From an uncultured Fidelibacterota bacterium (GTDB lineage Bacteria > Fidelibacterota > Marinisomatia > SCGC-AAA003-L08 > D37C17): DNA of 5,441 nt. Shown here one piece after another: positions 1 to 5,441 of this stretch. The notes beneath the pieces were generated by a model. It did not search any database. It was given only the letters and a program-made list of their open reading frames with translations, and had not been told where the DNA came from. Numbering within the stretch: the stretch's first letter is position 1; each line of letters opens with the position of its first letter. Location: the NCBI GenBank assembly GCA_913049525.1, contig CAJWYZ010000099.1, positions 1 through 5,441 of the forward strand, given 5' to 3'. The translations under genes and the position numbers were made by a program.

Positions 1-1
1 T

Positions 2-763
2 ATTGATGAACTCCCAAAAAACCGTTTGCCCATTATTACAAAAGTTGTGGAACCAGCGCGAATGGATCAAGTTTATGATTTTATGAAAAAGGAAATGGAT
101 GCAGGCCATCAATGCTTTGTTATTTATCCCATTATTGAAGAATCAGAAAAAATGGATTGGAAAGCATCAGACACCGGATTTAATAATCTAAGTGAAAAAG
201 TTTTTATAGATTATAAAGTAGGATATATTCATGGGAAAATGAAAAAAGAAACCCGTGATAAGCAAATGGCAGCTATGGCAAATAATGAAGTCCAATGCCT
301 TGTGGCAACAACGGTTGTTGAGGTGGGAATTGATATTCCCAATGCTACTGTAATGGTGATCGAAAATGCAGATCGATTTGGGCTGACACAACTTCATCAA
401 TTGCGAGGACGAATTGGCAGGGGCAACTCTCAATCATATTGCATATTAGTGAAAAATAGCAGATCACCTGAAGCTGAGCATCGATTAAAAGTAATGGAAT
501 CTACAAGCAATGGTTTTAAGATATCAGATGAAGACCTTAAATTGAGAGGTCCGGGAGAGTTCTTCGGAACACGACAACATGGATATATTAAATCAAAAAT
601 TGCTAATTTTGTAGAAGATGGTCCTATTATTAGACAAACACGAAAGCGTGCATTCGAAATGGTTGAATATGACCCGAAACTACAACTTGATAAACATCAG
701 AATATCAGAAAACAGTTTAAAGAAAACTATCGGCATATGCTGGAGTTTGTTAATATCAGTTAA
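2..763 (+). CDS. recG: ATP-dependent DNA helicase RecG, C-terminal part (5' end cut by window edge)
   Basis: RecG is a superfamily 2 DNA translocase that remodels stalled replication forks and branch-migrates Holliday junctions in the cytoplasm. The frame is open from base 2 through the left edge, so the TTG at 26 is an internal Leu and not a start. About 253 residues are present; full RecG proteins are usually near 700, so the wedge domain and helicase motifs I-III lie outside. Visible are the family stretch YPIIEESEK (about 122-148), helicase motif V (VATTVVEVGIDIPNA, 302-346), motif VI (QLRGRIGRG, 398-424, with the arginine-finger region) and the RecG-specific TRG-type segment LRGPGEFFGTRQHG (542-583), which couples ATP hydrolysis to translocation. 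The C-terminus at 761-763 looks natural. No frameshift or missing motif is seen in this part. The next gene starts 15 bases downstream in the same frame, so the two are probably cotranscribed, although RecG has no known link to the glycosylation genes. Confidence 0.96.
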   Translation: MDELPKNRLPIITKVVEPARMDQVYDFMKKEMDAGHQCFVIYPIIEESEKMDWKASDTGFNNLSEKVFIDYKVGYIHGKMKKETRDKQMAAMANNEVQCLVATTVVEVGIDIPNATVMVIENADRFGLTQLHQLRGRIGRGNSQSYCILVKNSRSPEAEHRLKVMESTSNGFKISDEDLKLRGPGEFFGTRQHGYIKSKIANFVEDGPIIRQTRKRAFEMVEYDPKLQLDKHQNIRKQFKENYRHMLEFVNIS

Positions 764-768
764 TTCGA

Positions 769-778
769 AAAGGGTAAA
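769..778 (+). promoter_or_regulatory. Possible weak ribosome binding site for the DUF2723 gene
   Basis: The short gap between recG and the next gene contains AAAGGG (769-774), which ends only four bases before the ATG at 779. It resembles a Shine-Dalgarno core but the spacing is short, and many Bacteroidota-type genes initiate with little SD help. The start is fixed independently: the in-frame TAA at 761 leaves the ATG at 779 as the first usable start codon. No promoter or terminator fits in these 15 bases, which supports cotranscription with recG. Confidence 0.35.
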
Positions 779-3655
779 ATGAACAATCTCAATAAAATTT
801 TAGCAGCCATTGTATTTGTATTTTCACTGGTAGTTTACATTTTAACTATGGCTCCAACCACATCCTTCTGGGACTGTGGTGAATTTATTGCCACCTCTGT
901 AATTATGGGAGTTCCGCATCCTCCGGGAACTCCCTTTTATTTATTATTGGGTAATTTCTTTTCACAGATTCCTATATTTGATGATTTGGGAGCGCGAGTG
1001 AATCTAATTTCTCCTATTTTCAGCGCTTTTGCTGTCATGTTTCTATACCTTATTATTGTCCAACTTATTGAAGAGTGGCGAGGTGAGGCAAAAACTTGGC
1101 CTGACTTCCTCATCACCTATGGCAGTGCAATAATTGGGGCCCTTACTTTTGCATTTACTGACTCGCATTGGTTCAATGCAGTAGAGGCAGAGGTATATTC
1201 AATATCCACTTTTTTTACCAGTATTGTAGTTTGGCTTATATTAAAATGGAGTACAAATTCTGGTCATGCTGGAAATGTCCGCTATATTCTTATAATCGCC
1301 TATATGTTTGGTCTTGCTATTGGTATCCATCTTCTTAACCTTCTGGCATTACCATTTATTGCTCTCATTGTATACTTTAATAAATATGAATTTAAGGTGA
1401 ATACTTTCTTGACAACTATTGGAATTACTCTGGTCACCTTTATGGTAATTTATCTTGGTATTATTAAGGGCATCCCCAATATGGCCAATAGTTATGGTCT
1501 AAATATCCCCATATTTATAGTCTTGCTTATTTTTGCCGCAACTGCCTATGCTGTGTGGAAAAATCATAATCAACTCTCTACCATTCTCACTTGTCTTGTT
1601 CTTATTCTCATTGGATTTTCAACATATACTACCATTTTTGTTCGGGCATCCCAGCATCCCAATATAAATGAAAATAATCCCGACACCATTAAGGGTGCCT
1701 TAGCATATATGAACAGAGATCAATATGGTGATTGGGAAATATTAAATCCTGCCTTTACTTTGGGACGTGCTGAATGCTCCTATTCAAGTCGCTGGACAAA
1801 TAATAAAAGTGATCCAACCACAGGTGAAGAGTTGAATTTTCTATGGAATTATCAAATTAAAGAAATGTATCTCCGTTATTTTGCCTGGCAGTTTGTAGGA
1901 AAAGAAACTCATGAACAGCGAAGCTGGGATTTAGTATCCCTTAAGGGCGATGTCATCAAAAAATTGCGCGGAGTGGATTGGGGTAGATATGGACTACCAT
2001 TCCCCTTGCTCTTTGGTATATTTGGAATGATATTTCACTTTACCAGAGATTGGAAGCGAGCCTTGGCAGTGCTCTCTTTATTTTTAGCAACCGGAATCAT
2101 GATTATTTTATATCTGAACCAATATGATCCCCAGCCGCGGGAACGGGATTATTCCTATGTAGGCAGTTTCTTTACCTTCTCCATCTGGATAGGTATGGGG
2201 GTTGCCGCCCTGCAGGAGAAAATAAAGGAATGGATGGAAGGGGTGGAAATTGCTGCATTTGTTTCTCTGGGTCTTACCGGAATTATTATTATTGTTATGC
2301 CTTTTACCATGTTAGCAACTGACTTTAAAGAACATAATAGAGATGGTAATTATGTTGCCTGGGATTATGCTTATAATATGCTGAACTCCTGTGAACCTAA
2401 TGGCATTATTTTCACGAATGGTGATAATGACACCTTCCCCCTCTGGTATATTCAGGAAGTAGAAGGAGTCCGTACCGATGTGCGGGTTGTCAATTTAAGT
2501 TTATTAAATACCCCCTGGTATATTGAACAGTTGAAAAATAAGGCACCTAAAATAAATCTTAATCTTAAGGATGAAAACATTGCCAAACTCGATCCCGTTT
2601 TTGGTACGGCATACGCCCTAAATAAGTGGACAACTGTCTGGCCAGAGTTGAAGGCCCAGTATAACCAATATACTAAGGCACAATATGGGACAAGTTATTC
2701 AGTTTCAAATTTTGGCATCTTAAGTAAGTGGGGTCCAGTTAAGGCAGAAATTAAAGATGGTGAAAACCAAATAAATTGGGAAATTCGTCCCAAGTTGAGT
2801 AATTATCTGCGAGTTCAAGATATTATGATTCTTCAAATTATTGAAGATGCTATTAAAGACCGCCCCATTTATTTTGCAGTTACAGTAGCACCAAATAATA
2901 GAATGGGCTTGGATAATTATTTGGAGATGGAAGGATTGGTCTATAAAATCACATTTGAAGAATCCTCCAGTAGCACCTCCATGCCCAGACTAAATTATGA
3001 CCGAATGATTCAGAACATAACTGAAGCTCCAGATTCGTCGCAATTGATTGTAAAGCCAGATGACTATTGGAACCATATCAATGCAGGAAATGGTATCTAC
3101 CGCTATACAAACCTAGATAACGGAGATGTGTATTTTAATGAAAACATCCAACGCCTCATTCAAAATTATAGATCCAGTTTTCTGCAGCTAGGTCTTCAGA
3201 ATTTGTATTCTTCCGATGAAAGAGGTAAAGAAAAAACCTTGGACATTTTAGATAAAATGGATAGTTATTTCCCCAGTGATGTTATCCCCACTACTGATGC
3301 AGAACTGGACATTCAAATTGGGAGAATTTATATGCAGGCTGGAAAACCTGAAGAATTAAAAAACCGCCTGAAAACTGTACAGAAGCGGAAGGATGTTTCA
3401 TTGGAAACCCAAATGTATATTGGTCAGGTTTTCATGAGTGATTTTCAGGATTATGATGCTGCCATTGAACATTATGAAAATTTATTGGAGGAATACCCCT
3501 ATATTCCTGATTTTCTATATACCCTGGTTCAGGCCTATGCAAAAGCAGAGCGCAGATCTGAAGCGGTGGATGTATTAGAACTTTGGCTGCGTTCTCACCC
3601 CAATGATTCTCAGGCAATTGACTGGCTGTCTATTCTAAATCTGCCAACTCAATAA
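779..3655 (+). CDS. DUF2723 (TMEM260-like) polytopic membrane protein, candidate protein O-glycosyltransferase with TPR-like C-terminus
   Basis: This 958-residue protein matches the DUF2723 family (Pfam PF11028), large inner-membrane GT-C-type proteins common in Bacteroidota; the eukaryotic relative TMEM260 is a protein O-mannosyltransferase. Residues 5-24 form the first membrane helix. They are followed by the loop motif FWDCGEF (D32, E35), where GT-C enzymes carry their catalytic acidic residues, then VPHPPGTP (45-52) and FNAVEAEVYS (132-141). Roughly 10-13 helices can be seen up to about residue 513, including 406-421, 428-447, 461-478 and 491-513. PRERDY lies at 453-458. The remaining ~445 residues are soluble, probably periplasmic: NGDNDTFPLWY (547-557) is a strongly family-typical segment, and about 865-958 looks like TPR-type helix pairs. 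Sugar and acceptor cannot be read from sequence; the likely donor is a lipid-linked sugar, by analogy with other GT-C enzymes. The stop overlaps the next start, which suggests a shared pathway with the downstream GT2. Family assignment is firm; enzymatic function is inferred. Confidence 0.9.
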   Translation: MNNLNKILAAIVFVFSLVVYILTMAPTTSFWDCGEFIATSVIMGVPHPPGTPFYLLLGNFFSQIPIFDDLGARVNLISPIFSAFAVMFLYLIIVQLIEEWRGEAKTWPDFLITYGSAIIGALTFAFTDSHWFNAVEAEVYSISTFFTSIVVWLILKWSTNSGHAGNVRYILIIAYMFGLAIGIHLLNLLALPFIALIVYFNKYEFKVNTFLTTIGITLVTFMVIYLGIIKGIPNMANSYGLNIPIFIVLLIFAATAYAVWKNHNQLSTILTCLVLILIGFSTYTTIFVRASQHPNINENNPDTIKGALAYMNRDQYGDWEILNPAFTLGRAECSYSSRWTNNKSDPTTGEELNFLWNYQIKEMYLRYFAWQFVGKETHEQRSWDLVSLKGDVIKKLRGVDWGRYGLPFPLLFGIFGMIFHFTRDWKRALAVLSLFLATGIMIILYLNQYDPQPRERDYSYVGSFFTFSIWIGMGVAALQEKIKEWMEGVEIAAFVSLGLTGIIIIVMPFTMLATDFKEHNRDGNYVAWDYAYNMLNSCEPNGIIFTNGDNDTFPLWYIQEVEGVRTDVRVVNLSLLNTPWYIEQLKNKAPKINLNLKDENIAKLDPVFGTAYALNKWTTVWPELKAQYNQYTKAQYGTSYSVSNFGILSKWGPVKAEIKDGENQINWEIRPKLSNYLRVQDIMILQIIEDAIKDRPIYFAVTVAPNNRMGLDNYLEMEGLVYKITFEESSSSTSMPRLNYDRMIQNITEAPDSSQLIVKPDDYWNHINAGNGIYRYTNLDNGDVYFNENIQRLIQNYRSSFLQLGLQNLYSSDERGKEKTLDILDKMDSYFPSDVIPTTDAELDIQIGRIYMQAGKPEELKNRLKTVQKRKDVSLETQMYIGQVFMSDFQDYDAAIEHYENLLEEYPYIPDFLYTLVQAYAKAERRSEAVDVLELWLRSHPNDSQAIDWLSILNLPTQ

Positions 3656-3657
3656 TG
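3653..3657 (+). promoter_or_regulatory. TAATG stop/start overlap (translational coupling)
   Basis: The TAA stop of the DUF2723 gene shares its last A with the ATG of the glycosyltransferase gene. The bases just upstream (CTGCCAACTCAA) contain no Shine-Dalgarno-like sequence. Initiation of the second gene therefore probably depends on ribosomes finishing the first, by termination-reinitiation. That would tie the amounts of the two proteins together. Confidence 0.8.
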
Positions 3658-4683
3658 ACAGAGAGTTCCACTCACCCATTGGTGTCAGTGGTGATTCCCC
3701 ATTACGCCGGTACGGAAATCCTCTCTGAATGTCTGACATCGTTGAAAAATTGCTCTTACCCCAATCTTGAAATCATTGTTGTAGATAATGCTTCTCCTGA
3801 TGACTCGGTTTATTTTATTAAATCTAATTTTCAAAATGTAATACTCATCCAATCTGAATATAACCGTGGATTTGCCGGTGGCTGCAATTTTGGCGCTCAG
3901 CATGCGAAGGGCAAATACCTCCTCATTTTAAATAATGATACCATTCATAATCCAGACTGGATAGACCCTTTGGTTAAAATGATGGAATCCAATCCAAAAA
4001 TATCGGCTGTTCAGCCGAAGATATTAAATTATGATAATCGTGACTATTTTGACTATGCTGGCGCCTGCGGTGGTTTTATGGATAAATATTGTTTCCCCTT
4101 TGCCCAGGGAAGAATTTTCAATACCGTTGAAAAAGATAATGGCCAATATGATGACCCCTGTAAAATTTTCTGGGCATCTGGTACGGCATTCCTTACGCAA
4201 AAATCTACTTTTGATACATTGGGCGGATTTGATGAAACCCTTTTTGCCCATATGGAAGAAATCGATTACCATTGGAAATCTCAAATGTTGGGTAATGAGA
4301 TTTGGGTTGAGCCAGCTTCGGTCATTTTTCACAAAGGGGCTGTGACGCTGCCTGTGTCATCCCCGCAAAAAACCTATCTCAATTATCGCAACAGTATGAT
4401 TTTATTGTTAACCAATTATCCAATTGGTACATCGTTTTATTTATTTCTCCCCCGATTTTTCATGGAATGCATTTCTCTAATAAAAGAAATATTGACATTC
4501 AAATGGGGGCATGCTCTGGCAATTTTAAAGTCTTGGATGTGGATAATGGGCCATTTAAGACTGTTAATGAAAAGACGAAACTTCCTTACTAATAACAATA
4601 TAATAACTCCTGATTTCATATTTAAAAAAAGTATTGTGAAAAAATATTTTATTGAGAGAAAGAAAAAATATTTTGCTCTATAA
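3655..4683 (+). CDS. Family 2 glycosyltransferase (WbbL/rhamnosyltransferase-like) with C-terminal membrane-associated segment
   Basis: This 342-residue enzyme has a GT-A fold of CAZy family GT2, which transfers a sugar from a nucleotide-sugar donor, usually to a lipid-linked or saccharide acceptor at the cytoplasmic face of the inner membrane. The N-terminal Rossmann-like start VSVVIPHY (10-17) is followed by IIVVDNAS (40-47, nucleotide-binding D44), NRGFAGGCNFG (70-80) and LNNDT (92-96), the metal-binding DxD-equivalent with D95. FWASGTAFL (172-180) and GGFDETLFAHMEEIDYHW (190-207, with E201, E202 and D204 in the catalytic-base region) match the rhamnosyltransferase-like subgroup. Residues about 260-301 are hydrophobic with an amphipathic character and probably dock the protein on the membrane. 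The last 20 residues are very rich in Lys. No motif is missing. The donor could be dTDP-rhamnose or another nucleotide sugar; the sequence does not decide. The ATG at 3655 overlaps the upstream stop, so this gene is coupled to the DUF2723 gene and likely acts with it. Confidence 0.93.
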   Translation: MTESSTHPLVSVVIPHYAGTEILSECLTSLKNCSYPNLEIIVVDNASPDDSVYFIKSNFQNVILIQSEYNRGFAGGCNFGAQHAKGKYLLILNNDTIHNPDWIDPLVKMMESNPKISAVQPKILNYDNRDYFDYAGACGGFMDKYCFPFAQGRIFNTVEKDNGQYDDPCKIFWASGTAFLTQKSTFDTLGGFDETLFAHMEEIDYHWKSQMLGNEIWVEPASVIFHKGAVTLPVSSPQKTYLNYRNSMILLLTNYPIGTSFYLFLPRFFMECISLIKEILTFKWGHALAILKSWMWIMGHLRLLMKRRNFLTNNNIITPDFIFKKSIVKKYFIERKKKYFAL

Positions 4684-4760
4684 TTTATTGACAAAATTCA
4701 CTTGGTATCTATTTCCATTAGCCTGTAAAATTCACCTGTAATTTCCAATGTAGAATTTTT
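4684..4760 (+). other. Intergenic region between the glycosyltransferase and cyclase-like genes
   Basis: This is the only sizeable gap in the window (77 bases) and is very AT-rich. I find no GC-rich hairpin followed by a T-run, so no intrinsic terminator can be supported, and readthrough into the next gene is possible. A TTGACA hexamer (4688-4693) has no good -10 partner at normal spacing. The main visible structure is an imperfect duplicated motif, annotated separately. There is no clear ribosome binding site in front of the ATG at 4761; the bases before it are AGAATTTTT. Confidence 0.6.
4693..4747 (+). repeat. Imperfect direct duplication upstream of the cyclase-like gene
   Basis: AAAATTCAC occurs at 4693-4701 and again at 4727-4735, and each copy is followed by ATTTCCA (4711-4717 and 4741-4747). 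The two units are thus in the same order and orientation, with inner spacers of 9 and 5 bases, and start 34 bases apart. The second unit also sits in a short tandem CCTGTAA pair (4722-4728 and 4735-4741). It may be a pair of regulator sites about three helical turns apart, or the remains of a small local duplication. In AT-rich DNA some of this could be chance. Confidence 0.5.
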
Positions 4761-5441
4761 ATGCCCGGTAAAATAAACTATATTCAAGAATTAAAACGCC
4801 GAAAGGTATTTAAGAGTGCAGGCTTTTACGCCTTTTCCGCCTTCATTATTATGCAGGTAGCAACTTTTATTGTACCCGCCCTCCATCTACCAGATTGGAC
4901 GAATACCCTAATTCTAGTTTTATTACTTCTTGGATTCCCTATTGCTATGATTTTTGCATGGATTTATGATAGAACTCCAGAAGGCATTGTTAAAACTGAT
5001 GAAATGGAGGGCGAACTAACTTCCATTACTGAAAATGGACTACCAAGAGATTCCAAAGGCAATTCAGCTATTGTTTTTCTTGATATCGATGGTTTAACAA
5101 AACTGATGAATCAGGATGAAAAAAAAGCAATTGATTTAGTTCATTATAAGCATAAAGTAATCCTTCCATTTATTGAAAAATATGATGGGATATTGATTAA
5201 GCAAGCCGGGGAGGGAGCTTTTTGCATATTTTCAGATTCAGCTAAAGCAGTGTGTTTTGGGCTGGAGATTCTCCAGATGTGGAAGAGTATCTCACCCGTG
5301 AAACTGAAAGTTGGTATTCACTTTGATAGCCTGGTTTTTGAACATGGAGAGCTCTTAGGGAAAGGAATCAACTTTACTAAGAAAATCAAAGATTTTGCTG
5401 AATTGGGGGGGATTTGTATTTCACAGGCTGTCTCTAATAAA
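4761..5441 (+). CDS. Two-helix membrane protein with class III adenylate/guanylate cyclase-like domain (3' end cut by window edge)
   Basis: The first 227 residues are present and the frame is open to the last base. ATG at 4761 is the first start after an in-frame TAG at 4719. The N-terminus has the family module ELKRRKVF (10-17), a helix at about 22-41, a short loop (LPDW, 43-46), a second helix at about 48-69, then DRTPEG (70-75). Both ends of this hairpin should face the cytoplasm. From about 101 a class III nucleotide-cyclase homology domain begins: AIVFLDIDG (103-111, metal-binding D108), IKQAGEG (146-152; K147 at the base-contacting position, E151 where the second metal Asp is usual), GIH (185-187), ELLGKGINFTKKI (197-209; N204 kept, Lys208 where Arg is usual) and GGICISQAV (216-224). 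Relatives often carry TPR repeats after this domain, which would lie beyond the window. It could make cAMP or cGMP, or be a non-catalytic sensor. Fold assignment is firm; activity is uncertain. A separate role from the upstream glycosylation genes is likely. Confidence 0.87.
   Translation, partial: MPGKINYIQELKRRKVFKSAGFYAFSAFIIMQVATFIVPALHLPDWTNTLILVLLLLGFPIAMIFAWIYDRTPEGIVKTDEMEGELTSITENGLPRDSKGNSAIVFLDIDGLTKLMNQDEKKAIDLVHYKHKVILPFIEKYDGILIKQAGEGAFCIFSDSAKAVCFGLEILQMWKSISPVKLKVGIHFDSLVFEHGELLGKGINFTKKIKDFAELGGICISQAVSNK

Noticed and set aside
26..28. TTG as a start codon for a 245-residue protein
   Set aside because: The frame is open to the left edge, and the upstream residues (IDELPKNR) continue the RecG sequence, so this is an internal Leu codon.
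4024..4332. Open frames on the - strand (188-433, 3432-3617, 3685-3903, 4024-4332, 4437-4694)
   Set aside because: All lie opposite strongly supported coding sequence, have low-complexity or unrecognisable translations and no ribosome binding sites. The one at 4437-4694 only slightly enters the intergenic gap.
4031..4345. 104-residue open frame on the + strand inside the glycosyltransferase gene
   Set aside because: It lies wholly within a well-supported GT2 gene in another frame, has no family resemblance and no initiation signal.
4621..4684. A-rich stretch with AAAATATTTT-type palindromes as a terminator
   Set aside because: It is coding sequence for the Lys-rich tail of the glycosyltransferase. 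The palindromes are A/T only and no stable stem with a following T-run is seen.
4688..4693. TTGACA as a sigma70 -35 box
   Set aside because: At 16-18 base spacing the candidates are TATTTC, ATTTCC and TTTCCA, all poor -10 boxes. The hexamer alone is not enough in AT-rich DNA.
5082..5441. GGDEF-type diguanylate cyclase as an alternative for the last gene
   Set aside because: FLDIDG alone resembles the GGDEF-domain start, but there is no GGDEF signature, while GIH, the LLGKGIN segment and GGICIS follow the class III cyclase order.

Overview
The window is densely coding and AT-rich. It reads as a piece of a bacterial chromosome with every gene on the + strand. The best-recognised proteins point to the Bacteroidota/FCB superphylum: a large DUF2723 membrane protein with the Bacteroidota-style signatures PRERDY and NGDNDTFPLWY, and a two-helix 'ELKRRKVF' membrane module joined to a cyclase-like domain, a layout common in marine FCB lineages such as Marinimicrobia (SAR406), Ignavibacteria and Rhodothermota. 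A marine, uncultivated FCB member is plausible, but this is inference. No marker gene in the window settles it.

Layout. Positions 2-763 hold the C-terminal part of the DNA helicase RecG, cut by the left edge. After 15 bases comes 779-3655, a 958-residue polytopic DUF2723/TMEM260-like protein: a GT-C-type candidate protein O-glycosyltransferase with a long soluble C-terminal part ending in TPR-like helices. Its stop codon overlaps the start of 3655-4683, a family 2 glycosyltransferase with a C-terminal membrane-associated segment. A 76-77 base gap follows, holding an imperfect duplicated motif and no clear terminator or promoter. Then 4761 to the right edge encodes the start of a two-helix membrane protein with a class III nucleotide-cyclase homology domain, cut by the right edge. 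This last gene has no stop codon in the window and is easily missed.

How the genes may work together. The DUF2723 protein and the glycosyltransferase are translationally coupled and probably serve one pathway. A reasonable model is lipid-linked sugar transfer to exported proteins by the GT-C enzyme, with the GT2 enzyme making or extending the glycan or its lipid-linked donor on the cytoplasmic face. RecG is a housekeeping repair gene that seems only to share the transcription unit. The cyclase-like gene is separated by a real intergenic region and is probably a signalling gene with its own control. Its cyclase domain carries conservative but atypical replacements at three key positions. I see no mobile elements, CRISPR arrays, tRNAs or rRNAs, and no clear sign of a wholly new system. 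The points most worth following up are the coupled glycosylation pair and the unusual cyclase active site.
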